From an uncultured Eubacteriales bacterium (GTDB lineage Bacteria; Bacillota; Clostridia; Oscillospirales; Oscillospiraceae), in the NCBI GenBank assembly GCA_900550585.1, contig URST01000021.1, positions 1 through 24,238 of the forward strand: a stretch of DNA of 24,238 bases, given 5' to 3'. The first letter of the stretch is position 1. Every line of letters begins with the position of its first letter. Positions 6,691 to 14,386 of this stretch are shown here, piece by piece. The notes under the pieces were generated by a model. The model made no database searches, was not told the DNA's origin, and was given only the letters and a program-made list of their open reading frames with translations. Made by a program: the position numbers and the translations under genes.

Positions 6691-7445
6691 TATCCAAACC
6701 TCCCCGTGATGTAGTCCTCGGTCTTTTTCTGCGTCGGCGTGGAGAACATCTTCTCCGTATCGTCGTACTCGATCAGCTCACCCAGCAGGAAAAACGCGGT
6801 CTGGTCGGAAATACGCAGCGCCTGCTGCATGTTGTGTGTCACAATAACAATAGTGTACCTTTTTTTCAGCTCCATTGCAAGTTCTTCTATTTTCGACGTG
6901 GAGATGGGGTCCAGTGCGGAGGTTGGCTCGTCCATCAGCAGCACCCGCGGCTCCACCGCCAGCGCCCGGGCGATGCACAGCCGCTGCTGCTGGCCGCCGG
7001 ACAGGCCCAGTGCGTTTTTCTTCAGTCGGTCCTTCACCTCGTCCCAGATGGCCGCCGACCGCAGGGACTGCTCCACGATCTCATCCAGCTTGGCCCGGTT
7101 GCGCACGCCATGGGTGCGGGGGCCATAGGCTACGTTGTCATAGATGCTCATGGGGAACGGGTTGGGCTTCTGGAACACCATGCCCACCTGCCGCCGCAGC
7201 TCATTGACATCCACATCCGCGGCGAAAATGTCCTTTCCGTCATAGCGCACCGTACCCTCGATGCGCACACCGGGCACCAGATCGTTCATCCGGTCCAGCG
7301 TCTTGAGGAACGTGGACTTGCCGCAGCCGGACGGCCCGATCAGGGCGGTGATGCTCTTTTCCGGGATGTCCATGCTCACATGGTGCAGCGCCTGTGTACT
7401 GCCGTACCACAGGTCCAGTCCCTCCACCGTGATAATATCGCTCAT
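6690..7445 (-). CDS. pstB: Phosphate ABC transporter ATPase PstB
   Basis: A 251-residue ATPase of the high-affinity phosphate importer. Visible motifs are Walker A GPSGCGKST (37-45), Q92 in the Q loop (VGMVFQKPNPFPMSIYDNV, characteristic of PstB), signature LSGGQQQR (148-155), Walker B VLLMDEP (168-174) with TSALDP, and the switch H204 in VTHNMQQA. Length equals that of typical PstB. The start codon overlaps the pstA stop by 4 nt, and the end overlaps phoU by 1 nt. Confidence 0.98.
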   Translation of the reverse strand: MSDIITVEGLDLWYGSTQALHHVSMDIPEKSITALIGPSGCGKSTFLKTLDRMNDLVPGVRIEGTVRYDGKDIFAADVDVNELRRQVGMVFQKPNPFPMSIYDNVAYGPRTHGVRNRAKLDEIVEQSLRSAAIWDEVKDRLKKNALGLSGGQQQRLCIARALAVEPRVLLMDEPTSALDPISTSKIEELAMELKKRYTIVIVTHNMQQALRISDQTAFFLLGELIEYDDTEKMFSTPTQKKTEDYITGRFG

Positions 7446-8308
7446 AGGCTCCTCCGTTTCTTGAAATACCGCCCCGTCAGGCTCACCGCCAGATCAATGA
7501 GCAGTGCCAGCGCCATCAGGATGGCGGCAATGGCGAAGGCCACGTCGAACTCGCCCTGCTCCTTGGCATAGACGTACAGTGCCACGGACAATGTCGCGCC
7601 GGAACCCTCCAGCGTGTTTTTCAGGCCGTTATACAGCGTGTGGGCGAAGCCGGCCGTATACAAAAGCGCCGCCGTCTCGCCCAGAATGCGGCCCACCGCC
7701 AGGATGCACCCGGTCAGCACGCCGTCCACACAGCCCGGCAGCACCACCGTCCGGATGGTGCGCCACTTCCCGGCGCCCAGGCCCAGCGCGCCCTCCCGGT
7801 AGCTCTGGGGCACGGTCTTGAGGCTCTCCTGTGTGGTGCGCATGATGGTGGGCAGGTTCATGATGACCAGCGTCATGGCGCCGGCGATCAGAGACTTCTT
7901 CATCCCCAGAAACTGGCAGAAGAACATCTGTCCCACCAGACCGTAAATGATGGACGGAATGCCCGACAGCGTCTCCGCCGTGTATTCGATGGCCGCCGCC
8001 AGCCGCCGGTTCGCGGCGTACTCCGTCAGGTACACCGCCGCGCACACGCCCACCGGCAGCACCACCACCAGTGTGGTCAGCACCATGCACACGGTGCTGA
8101 TGATGTCCGGCAGGATGCCGATGGTGCCCTCCAGATAGCTGGGCTTCGTGCTCAGCAGTTCCCAGCTCAGGTGTGGAATCCCCTTGGCCAGCACATATAT
8201 AATAAGGAACACGGCCAGTGCGCAGGTCAGCGCCGCGCACAGCACCATCAGTCCCCGCATCATCATGCCCCACGCCCGCCGCCGGGCGGAAAAATTCATT
8301 TTATCCAT
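7442..8308 (-). CDS. pstA: Phosphate ABC transporter permease PstA
   Basis: A 288-residue inner permease with about six membrane segments; the first is at about residues 15-40. The permease-ATPase coupling loop is visible as YREGALGLGAGKWRTIRTVVLP, and SGIPSIIYGLVGQMFF is a typical PstA/PstC segment. It forms the membrane channel with PstC. The start ATG lies 3 nt after the pstC stop, with AAGGAG inside the end of pstC as ribosome binding site. Confidence 0.97.
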   Translation of the reverse strand: MDKMNFSARRRAWGMMMRGLMVLCAALTCALAVFLIIYVLAKGIPHLSWELLSTKPSYLEGTIGILPDIISTVCMVLTTLVVVLPVGVCAAVYLTEYAANRRLAAAIEYTAETLSGIPSIIYGLVGQMFFCQFLGMKKSLIAGAMTLVIMNLPTIMRTTQESLKTVPQSYREGALGLGAGKWRTIRTVVLPGCVDGVLTGCILAVGRILGETAALLYTAGFAHTLYNGLKNTLEGSGATLSVALYVYAKEQGEFDVAFAIAAILMALALLIDLAVSLTGRYFKKRRSL

Positions 8309-8311
8309 TTT

Positions 8312-9181
8312 TTACTTCTCCTTACTGCGCTTCAGGAAGAAATTCAGCGCCGCGTTGATGAGCATGATGCACAGAAACAGCACCAGCGCGATGGAAAACA
8401 GTGCCTGCCGCTGCAGGCCCGCCGCCGCGTAGCCCATCTCACTGGCCACGGCGGTGGTCAAAAACCGCACGCTCTGGAAAAGAGACGGCATATTCGGCAC
8501 GTTGCCGGACACCATCATCACCGCCATGGCCTCGCCGATGGCGCGGCCTACGCCCAGCACCACCGCTGCGGCGATACCGCTGCGGGCGGCGGGTACGGAC
8601 ACCCGGAACCACGTCTCCGTGGCGGTAGCGCCCAGCGCCAGCGAGGCGTCCTCGTACTCCCGCGGCACCGCCTCCAACGCCGTCATGGCCACATTGATGA
8701 TGGACGGCAGGATCATAATGGCCAGCACGATGATGGCCGCCAGCAGACCGGAGCCGTCGGGGATATGGAAGATCTTCCGGATGCCCGGCACCAGCACCAG
8801 CATGCCCACCAGGCCGTATACCACCGACGGGATGCCCGCCAGCAGACTCACCGCCGCCGACACCGCTACCTTCAGCTTCGGCGGCGCCATCTTGGCCAGG
8901 AACACGGCGGTCATGAAGCCCACCGGCACACCCAGCAGGATGGCCCCCGCCGTACCGTAAACACTGGTGAGGATGAAGGGCAGGATACCAAACTGCGGCG
9001 TAGCCGCGTTGGAGTCCCACACCGGACCGAACAGGAACTTCACCAGCCCGATCTCCCGTATGGCCGGGATACCGGAGATGATGAGATAGACCGAGATCAG
9101 CAGCACGCAGCCCACCGTCACCAGTCCCATCAGCAGGAACCAGCCGTGTATGGCGTTTTCCATAAATCGTTTTGCTTTCAT
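8312..9181 (-). CDS. pstC: Phosphate ABC transporter permease PstC
   Basis: A 289-residue permease, partner of PstA. It has a short basic N-terminus (MKAKRFMENAIHGW), a first membrane segment at about 13-38, the PstC-typical FLFGPVWDSNAATPQFGILPFI, AGIPSVVYGLVGM, and the coupling loop YEDASLALGATATETWFRVSVP. The start ATG is preceded by GGAGGTG at 5 nt. It is separated from pstS by 66 nt that hold a hairpin, a usual arrangement that lets the binding protein be made in excess. Confidence 0.97.
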   Translation of the reverse strand: MKAKRFMENAIHGWFLLMGLVTVGCVLLISVYLIISGIPAIREIGLVKFLFGPVWDSNAATPQFGILPFILTSVYGTAGAILLGVPVGFMTAVFLAKMAPPKLKVAVSAAVSLLAGIPSVVYGLVGMLVLVPGIRKIFHIPDGSGLLAAIIVLAIMILPSIINVAMTALEAVPREYEDASLALGATATETWFRVSVPAARSGIAAAVVLGVGRAIGEAMAVMMVSGNVPNMPSLFQSVRFLTTAVASEMGYAAAGLQRQALFSIALVLFLCIMLINAALNFFLKRSKEK

Positions 9182-9204
9182 GTGCGCACCTCCGCATACG
9201 GGGC

Positions 9205-9243
9205 AAGGCGGCGCCCGTCTCCGGACGTCGCCTGCCGCGCCTT
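9205..9243 (-). promoter_or_regulatory. Intercistronic hairpin between pstS and pstC
   Basis: An imperfect stem-loop in the pstS-pstC gap: AAGGCG/CGCCTT at the base, then inner GGCG/CGCC and CGTC/GACG pairs around a TCCG loop. No U-run follows, so it more likely stabilizes the pstS message or causes partial termination than acts as a full terminator. The role is inferred. Confidence 0.4.
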
Positions 9244-9247
9244 ACTT

Positions 9248-10114
9248 TCAGTTGGCCGCTACCGCACCGGCCTTAGCGATGATGTCCGCCGCGTCAGCGG
9301 AGGTCACATAGTCGAAGAAGGACTGTGCCGCCTCGGAGAGGGCCTTGCCCTCCACGGTCACCAGCACGAAGGGACGCTGCACCTTGTAGCTGCCGTCTTT
9401 GACGCTGGCCTCGCTGGGGGTCACGCCGTCCACGTTCAGAGCCTTCACGCTGTCCTTGATGGAGGCCAGGGAGGCATAGCCGATGGCGTCGGGGTTCTGG
9501 CTCACCGCCGTGATGACATCGCCGGTGGAGGTCAGCTCCTGACGGTACTGGCACTTGTCTTTGGTGCCGGTGATGGACTCGAAGCCGTCGCGGGTGCCGC
9601 TGGCCGCCTCGCGGCCGATGAGCACTACCTGCGCATCATTGCCGCCCACATCCTTCCAGTTGGTGATCTCGCCGGTGTACAGCTGGGCGATCTGCTCGAT
9701 GCTCAGGTCGCTGACGGGGTTATCAGGATGCACGATGATGGCAATGCCGTCGTAGGCCAGCACCGTCTCCTTCAGGCCGGCCGCCTTCTCCTCGTCCTTC
9801 AGGGCGCGGGAGGAAAGGCCGATGTCGCAGGTACCCTCCTGCACGGCGGTGATGCCGGCGCCGGAGCCGGTAGGATTGTAGTTCACGGTGACATTCTTGT
9901 TGACCGCCATATAGGACTCGCTCAGTGCGCCGATGACCTTCTCCATGGAGGTGGAGCCGTCGGTGGACACCGTACCGCTGATGGCCGCCGCGCCGCCGTT
10001 GTTGTTGACGCTGTTGTCGCCGGTGTTGGTGTTGTCGTTTGCCTGATTGCCGCAGCCCGCCAGCAGCGCCAGCGACATCACCGCGGTCAGTACCAATGCC
10101 ATGATCTTTTTCAT
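9248..10114 (-). CDS. pstS: Phosphate-binding lipoprotein PstS
   Basis: A 288-residue extracytoplasmic solute-binding lipoprotein that delivers phosphate to PstC-PstA. The N-terminus is a lipoprotein signal peptide (MKKIMALVLTAVMSLALLAGC, lipid-modified C21), followed by an Asn-rich linker to about residue 43. Phosphate-binding family segments are DGSTSMEKVI, NPTGSGAGI, CDIGLSSR, YDGIAIIVHPDNP and REAASGTRDGFE. The start chosen is the ATG at 10112-10114, behind GAGG at about 10 nt; an in-frame ATG seven codons earlier, behind AGGAGA, is a real alternative that would only lengthen the signal peptide. It is the first gene of the pst operon. Confidence 0.96.
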   Translation of the reverse strand: MKKIMALVLTAVMSLALLAGCGNQANDNTNTGDNSVNNNGGAAAISGTVSTDGSTSMEKVIGALSESYMAVNKNVTVNYNPTGSGAGITAVQEGTCDIGLSSRALKDEEKAAGLKETVLAYDGIAIIVHPDNPVSDLSIEQIAQLYTGEITNWKDVGGNDAQVVLIGREAASGTRDGFESITGTKDKCQYRQELTSTGDVITAVSQNPDAIGYASLASIKDSVKALNVDGVTPSEASVKDGSYKVQRPFVLVTVEGKALSEAAQSFFDYVTSADAADIIAKAGAVAAN

Positions 10115-10165
10115 AAAAGCATTACCTCGTTTCATATTTTTTGGATATCTCCTGTGTACGCTCTC

Positions 10166-10220
10166 ATTGTAGGAAGGCTGTGTAAAGTGAAAAATCACAC
10201 CTTTGTAAAATCCGTGTAAA
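10166..10220 (-). promoter_or_regulatory. pst promoter with three PhoP-type boxes
   Basis: On the minus strand TTTACA occurs three times, at 10215-10220, 10204-10209 and 10181-10186. The first two are exactly 11 bp apart and the third is 23 bp further, so all face nearly the same side of the helix. They resemble the TT(A/T)ACA repeats bound by Bacillus PhoP. A -10 TACAAT (10166-10171) follows the last box by 9 bp and no good -35 is present, as expected for an activator-dependent promoter. Confidence 0.7.
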
Positions 10221-10230
10221 CTGCGAAAAG

Positions 10231-10284
10231 GCATACATAAGAGGCGTCCCCCGGCTTTACCGGGGGGACGCCTCTTATGTATGC
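10231..10284. terminator. Long hairpin between the tsf terminator and the pst promoter
   Basis: A near-perfect inverted repeat with arms of about 24 bp (10231-10254 and 10260-10284) and one bulged base. On the minus strand the stem is followed by CTTTTCGC, so it may be a back-up terminator that insulates the Pho-regulated promoter from tsf transcription. It contains no gene. Confidence 0.6.
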
Positions 10285-10286
10285 AA

Positions 10287-10319
10287 AACCGCCCTCCGGC
10301 CAATGGCCGGAGGGCGGTT
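10287..10319 (-). terminator. Intrinsic terminator of tsf
   Basis: Perfect 15-bp stem AACCGCCCTCCGGCC against GGCCGGAGGGCGGTT with a 3-nt loop. Its minus-strand 3' arm ends in GGTTTTG. It lies 25 nt after the tsf stop codon. Confidence 0.85.
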
Positions 10320-10343
10320 CAACGTATTCTGAATAACCAGAGC

Positions 10344-11270
10344 TTACTTGCCCATGTTCATCTGCGCGGCGACCTCAGCGGCGAAGTCCTCCTGCTTCTT
10401 CTCGATGCCCTCGCCGGTCTGGAAACGCACGGCGTCCACGAACTTCACGGAGCCACCCAGCTTCTTGGCAGCGTCGGCCACATACTTCTCCACGGAGCCC
10501 TGGAAGATGTCGCTGCGGACGAACTCCATCTGCATCAGGCAGTTCTCCTCGTAGAACTTGTTCATCTTGCCCATGACGATCTTCTCCTTGACAGCCTCGG
10601 GCTTGGAGGCCATCTTGGGATCGGTGTCCATCAGAGCCAGCGCGATCTTCTTCTCCTCGGCCAGCACCTCGTCGGTGACCTGGGACTTATCCCAGAAGCG
10701 GGGATTCAGAGCCGCGATCTGCATGGCGATGTTCTTGCCGATCTCAGTGGCGTCGATGCCGCCCTCCACGGCCAGGTTCACCAGCACGCCGATCTTGCCG
10801 CCGGCATGGACATAACCCACGCTGGTGTTCTCGGCGAAGCGGACGAAGCGGCGGATCTGCAGATTCTCACCGATGGACATGACCTTCTCGGGCATGGTCT
10901 CGGAAACGGTCAGATCGCTGCCCACATACTTGCAGTTCATCAGAGCGTCCACATCGGCGGGATCCTGCTCGGCGATGACCTTGGCAATGTCCTTCACGAA
11001 GGCCACGAACAGGTCGCTCTTGGCGCAGAAGTCGGTCTCGCAGTTGACCTCCACCACAACGCCCACACCGTTCTCGGTCAGAGCATAGGACATACCCTCG
11101 GCGGCAATGCGGCCGGCCTTCTTGGCAGCCTTGGCCAGGCCCTTCTCGCGCAGCCACTCAACAGCCTTATCCATATCGCCGTCGCACTCGACCAGCGCCT
11201 TCTTGCAGTCCATCATACCCACGCTGGTCATCTCGCGCAGGGTCTTCACATCAGCAGCAGTAAAAGCCAT
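10344..11270 (-). CDS. tsf: Translation elongation factor Ts
   Basis: A 308-residue EF-Ts, the nucleotide exchange factor that regenerates EF-Tu-GTP. The N-terminal UBA-like domain begins AFTAADVKTLREMTSVGMMDCKKALVECDGDMDKAVEWLREKG, and the EF-Tu contact region is seen in the conserved VVEVNCETDFCAKSDLFVAFVKDIA (about residues 72-96). The C-terminal KFYEENCLMQMEFVRSD is also typical. The start is preceded by AGGAGG at 6-7 nt. It is the second gene of rpsB-tsf, after an attenuator-like hairpin in the intergenic gap. Length is normal. Confidence 0.98.
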   Translation of the reverse strand: MAFTAADVKTLREMTSVGMMDCKKALVECDGDMDKAVEWLREKGLAKAAKKAGRIAAEGMSYALTENGVGVVVEVNCETDFCAKSDLFVAFVKDIAKVIAEQDPADVDALMNCKYVGSDLTVSETMPEKVMSIGENLQIRRFVRFAENTSVGYVHAGGKIGVLVNLAVEGGIDATEIGKNIAMQIAALNPRFWDKSQVTDEVLAEEKKIALALMDTDPKMASKPEAVKEKIVMGKMNKFYEENCLMQMEFVRSDIFQGSVEKYVADAAKKLGGSVKFVDAVRFQTGEGIEKKQEDFAAEVAAQMNMGK

Positions 11271-11299
11271 TTTTGTTTCCTCCTGTAAAATATTGATTG

Positions 11300-11328
11300 A
11301 AAAAGGGGCAGGGACACTTCCCTGCCCC
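11300..11328 (-). terminator. Attenuator-like terminator between rpsB and tsf
   Basis: On the minus strand a 10-bp stem GGGGCAGGGA/TCCCTGCCCC with a 4-nt loop is followed by TTTTTCAATC. It lies between two genes of one operon, so partial read-through is expected and would make S2 mRNA exceed EF-Ts mRNA. A separate tsf promoter is not obvious in the gap. Confidence 0.75.
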
Positions 11329-11354
11329 GTGAGATTACGCGGTGTTATTTGGAC

Positions 11355-12086
11355 TTACTCGGCGTCCTTGGCCTCGGCGGCCTCCTCGATCTGCTCGCCC
11401 TGGCGGCCCTCGATCATGGCGTTGGCCATCACGGAGGCGATCAGCTTGATGGCGCGGATGGCGTCATCGTTGCCGGGAATGGGGTAATCGATCTCGTCGG
11501 GATCGCAGTTGGTATCGGCAATGGCCACAACGGGAATGCCCAGACGGTGCGCCTCGGCGATGGCGTTGCGCTCCTTGCGGGTATCCACGATGAACAGGGC
11601 GCCGGGCAGCTTCTTCATTTCCTTCACGCCGCCCAGATACTTCTCCAGCTTCTCGATTTCGCCCAGGTGCTTGATGACTTCCTTCTTGGGCAGCATATCG
11701 AAGGTGCCGTCGGCCTGCATGGTCTTCAACTGGTTCAGACGGTCGATACGGGTGCGCATGGTCTTGAAGTTGGTCATCATGCCGCCCAGCCAGCGGGCGT
11801 TGACGTAGTACATACCGCAGCGGGTAGCCTCGTCCTTGATGGCCTCCTGAGCCTGCTTCTTGGTGCCCACGAACAGCAGGGACTGACCGTTCTCAGACAG
11901 CTGACGCACGAAGGCATAGGCCTCCTCCAGCTTCTTCACGGTCTTCTGCAGGTCGATGATATAGATGCCGTTGCGCTCGGTGTAGATATAGGGAGCCATC
12001 TTGGGGTTCCAGCGGCGGGTCTGATGACCGAAGTGTACACCGGCCTCCAGCAGGGCCTTCATGGATACGACGTTCTGATTTGCCAT
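11355..12086 (-). CDS. rpsB: Small ribosomal subunit protein uS2
   Basis: A 243-residue S2 protein of the 30S head/body junction. Signature parts are VVSMKALLEAGVHFGHQTRRWNPKMAPYIYTERNGIYIIDLQKT at the start, FVGTKKQAQEAI, YYVNARWLGGMMTNFKT and GIPVVAIADTNCDPDEIDYPIPGNDDAIRAI. The reading frame is open to 12158, but the ATG at 12084-12086 follows AAGGAG and matches the S2 N-terminus. The C-terminus ends in an acidic tail (EAAEAKDAE). It heads the rpsB-tsf operon, with a promoter at 12196-12224 and a roughly 100-nt leader that might allow S2 autoregulation, although I could not identify a known motif. Confidence 0.98.
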   Translation of the reverse strand: MANQNVVSMKALLEAGVHFGHQTRRWNPKMAPYIYTERNGIYIIDLQKTVKKLEEAYAFVRQLSENGQSLLFVGTKKQAQEAIKDEATRCGMYYVNARWLGGMMTNFKTMRTRIDRLNQLKTMQADGTFDMLPKKEVIKHLGEIEKLEKYLGGVKEMKKLPGALFIVDTRKERNAIAEAHRLGIPVVAIADTNCDPDEIDYPIPGNDDAIRAIKLIASVMANAMIEGRQGEQIEEAAEAKDAE

Positions 12087-12195
12087 TTTTGTTGTTTCTC
12101 CTTTTGATTTTAGTTTGTACCTCCAGCTCCCTCCTCCCCCCGGCCAACCTTGCGGCACCGACCGGAAGTCCGAAGCTGTGCGGATTCACCGAAAT

Positions 12196-12224
12196 ATAAT
12201 AGCACGGCTTTCTCTGTTTTGCAA
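12196..12224 (-). promoter_or_regulatory. Promoter of rpsB-tsf
   Basis: On the minus strand TTGCAA (12219-12224) and TATTAT (12196-12201) are spaced by 17 bp, with a TG before the -10 (TGCTATTAT). The predicted start is near 12189, giving a leader of about 100 nt before the S2 start codon. Confidence 0.75.
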
Positions 12225-12274
12225 GGATATTTTCCCATTTTCCACGGGAAAATTCTCACTTTTTTCGCCGCGCG

Positions 12275-13624
12275 TCACGCCTCCTGCCGGAAATATTCCG
12301 CGCCCGCGCCGCACAGGGGGCATTTGTAGTCCGCCGGCAGCTCATCGCCCTCGTAGACGTAGCCGCACACCTTGCACACATAGCGGTGCTTCGCCTCACC
12401 GGAGGCGTCCTCCTCCGCCTTCTCCGCCAGCACATCGGCGGCGATGGCGTCCGCCAGACGCTCCATCTGGGCCTCCTGATCCGGCCGCAGCGCCGACTTC
12501 ACCGTCAGCACCGGCTCCACCTCCGACCAGCCCTGCAGCGGCGAGAGCAGCGCCTGCATCTTCCTGCCGCTCACCGGCGACCACGAGCCGTTCTCGATGA
12601 GGGCGTACCGCCGGTCTGCCAGCGCGTGGGCCGCGATGTCGTGGAGCAGCTGCTCCATGGTGACGAAGATGCCCATGTTGTAGGTGGTGGACGCAAACAC
12701 CAGATGGCTGTACTGGAACGCGGCGGACACGATGTAGGATGCCGGCGTCACCGATGCGTCGAACATCTTCACCCGGATGCCCTTTTCCGCCAGACGGCAG
12801 GCCAGCACATTGGCGGCATTCTCCGTGCCGCCGTACACCGAGGCGTAGGCGATCATCACGCCCCGCACCTCCGGCTCGTACCGACTCCACAGGTCGTACT
12901 TGCCCAGAAAATAACCCAGATCTTCCCGCCACACGAAGCCGTGGAGGGGCAGCAGCATCTCGATATCCAGCGCCGCGGCCTTTTTCAGCACCGCCTGCAC
13001 CTGCGGGCCGTACTTGCCCACGATATTGGTGTAGTACCGCCGCGCCTCGTCCAGATAGTCCCGGTCGAAGTCCACCTCGTCGGCAAACAGCGCCCCGTTC
13101 AGCGCGCCGAAGCAGCCGAAGGCGTCCGCCGTCAGCAGCAGCCGGTCCGTCTCGTCGTAGGTCATCATCACCTCCGGCCAGTGGACCATGGGTGCCGCCA
13201 CGAAGCGCAGGGTGTGCCGCCCGGTGCACAGCGTCTCCCCCTCCCTGATGACAGCGATGCGCCCCGCCAGCTCCTGTCCGAAGAACTGCCCCACCATGGT
13301 TTTCGCCATGGCGCTGCACAGGATCTGCGCCTCCGGATAGTCCCCGGCCAGCTCGGCCAGCTCCGCCGCATGATCCGGCTCCATGTGGTGTACCACGATA
13401 TAGTCCAGCTCCCGTCCCGCCAGCGCGTGGATCAGGTTCTCCCGGAACGTGCGGCGCACCGCGCTGTCCGCCGTGTCGAACAGCACCGTTTTCTCGTCCG
13501 TCAGCAGATAGCTATTGAAGCTGATGCCGTCCGGTACGCCGAACACGCCCTCAAACAGCGCCAGCCGCCGGCAGTCGGCGCCCACCCATGTATAATCGTC
13601 GTTGACCTTTCTCGTGCAGTACAT
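12275..13624 (-). CDS. Flavodiiron protein with C-terminal rubredoxin-like domain
   Basis: A 449-residue soluble oxidoreductase that reduces O2 or NO to protect anaerobes. The metallo-beta-lactamase-like diiron domain (1-250) has all seven expected iron ligands: H80, E82, D84, H85 (HHMEPDH), H148, D167 and H228. The flavodoxin domain (about 255-395) begins VMIAYASVYGGTENAANVLA, the FMN loop. The end is a rubredoxin-like domain with two CxxC pairs (YVCKVCGYVYEG ... YKCPLCGAG). The spacing between the pairs is short, as in rubrerythrin tails, rather than the longer loop of classical rubredoxins. The start is the ATG at 13622-13624 behind AAAGGA; the frame extends 8 codons further without a better site. 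It has its own promoter and only a weak hairpin (12237-12253) after it. The electron donor is not encoded nearby. Confidence 0.95.
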   Translation of the reverse strand: MYCTRKVNDDYTWVGADCRRLALFEGVFGVPDGISFNSYLLTDEKTVLFDTADSAVRRTFRENLIHALAGRELDYIVVHHMEPDHAAELAELAGDYPEAQILCSAMAKTMVGQFFGQELAGRIAVIREGETLCTGRHTLRFVAAPMVHWPEVMMTYDETDRLLLTADAFGCFGALNGALFADEVDFDRDYLDEARRYYTNIVGKYGPQVQAVLKKAAALDIEMLLPLHGFVWREDLGYFLGKYDLWSRYEPEVRGVMIAYASVYGGTENAANVLACRLAEKGIRVKMFDASVTPASYIVSAAFQYSHLVFASTTYNMGIFVTMEQLLHDIAAHALADRRYALIENGSWSPVSGRKMQALLSPLQGWSEVEPVLTVKSALRPDQEAQMERLADAIAADVLAEKAEEDASGEAKHRYVCKVCGYVYEGDELPADYKCPLCGAGAEYFRQEA

Positions 13625-13665
13625 CGTATCATCCTTTCCGCGGCCCACGCCGTTTTTTCCGCCCC

Positions 13666-13694
13666 ATTATAGCAGAGCTTTCCTCATTTTTCCA
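13666..13694 (-). promoter_or_regulatory. Promoter of the flavodiiron gene
   Basis: On the minus strand a perfect -10 TATAAT preceded by TGC (13666-13671) lies 17 bp from a moderate -35 TGGAAA (13689-13694). The leader is about 35 nt. Confidence 0.7.
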
Positions 13695-13716
13695 CTGTTT
13701 ATTACCCGCGCACCGC

Positions 13717-13750
13717 AAAAAACACAGCGCCCCGCCGGAACGGAGCGCTG
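13717..13750 (-). terminator. Terminator of infC-rpmI-rplT
   Basis: On the minus strand, right after rplT, a 10-bp stem CAGCGCTCCG/CGGGGCGCTG with one mismatch is followed by TGTTTTTTG. It separates the ribosomal operon from the flavodiiron gene. Confidence 0.8.
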
Positions 13751-13759
13751 CGCGTATGT

Positions 13760-14113
13760 TCAGTTGGCCTTCTTGGCGATGTCGCACAGGGCGGCAAACG
13801 CCACGGCGTCGTTGATCGCCATCTCGGACAGCATCTTGCGGTTGATCTGGATGCCGGCGACCTTCAGACCGTGCATGAAGGTGGAATAGTTCATGCCCTG
13901 GGCCTTGACAGCGGCGGAGATACGGGTAATCCACAGCTGACGGAAGTCCCGCTTCTTCAGGCGGCGGCCCACATAAGCGTAGGTCAGGGACTTCATGACC
14001 TGCTCATTGGCCATCTTGAAGTGCTTGGACTTGGCGCCCCAGTAGCCCTTGGCCAGCTTCAGAGTCTTATTTCTTCTTTTACGCGCCATCATTGCGCCTT
14101 TAACACGTGCCAT
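13760..14113 (-). CDS. rplT: Large ribosomal subunit protein bL20
   Basis: A 117-residue, very basic early-assembly 50S protein. The N-terminal tail MARVKGAMMARKRRNKTLKLAKGYWGAKSKHFKMANEQVMKSLTYAYVGRRLKKRDFRQLWITRI is diagnostic. Known in other bacteria to repress its own operon, here L20 could act on the leader before infC. It lies 35 nt after rpmI and is preceded by GGAGG. Length is normal. Confidence 0.98.
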   Translation of the reverse strand: MARVKGAMMARKRRNKTLKLAKGYWGAKSKHFKMANEQVMKSLTYAYVGRRLKKRDFRQLWITRISAAVKAQGMNYSTFMHGLKVAGIQINRKMLSEMAINDAVAFAALCDIAKKAN

Positions 14114-14148
14114 ATTTCAATTGCCTCCTATTCTAACGATTCCGTCTC

Positions 14149-14346
14149 TTATTTGTAAGGGATCATCTTGCGGATGGTCGCCTCGGTGGTGCAGTCAGCA
14201 TAGGTGGTGCTGCGCAGACGACGGCCACGCTTGGTGTCCTTCTTGGTCAGGATGTGGCTCTTGAACGCATGAGCTCTCTTGACCTTGCCGGATTTCGTCA
14301 GGTTGAAGCGCTTCTTTGCGCCGCTATGGGTCTTCAGTTTAGGCAT
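14149..14346 (-). CDS. rpmI: Large ribosomal subunit protein bL35
   Basis: A 65-residue basic 50S protein, MPKLKTHSGAKKRFNLTKSGKVKR onward, with the L35 features HAFKSHILTKKDTKRGRRLR. The start is the ATG at 14344-14346 behind GGAAGGAG; the longer open frame upstream runs into the end of infC and is not coding. It is the middle gene of infC-rpmI-rplT. Confidence 0.98.
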   Translation of the reverse strand: MPKLKTHSGAKKRFNLTKSGKVKRAHAFKSHILTKKDTKRGRRLRSTTYADCTTEATIRKMIPYK

Positions 14347-14386
14347 AATATTACTCCTTCCAAAATGATGCTTTGGGAAAACGCGG

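Noticed and set aside
7640..10219. 859-codon open frame on plus across the pst genes
   Set aside because: It runs antisense to pstA, pstC and pstS, whose protein motifs are certain. The product is a low-complexity His/Gln/Arg/Gly-rich string typical of antisense frames in GC-rich genes.
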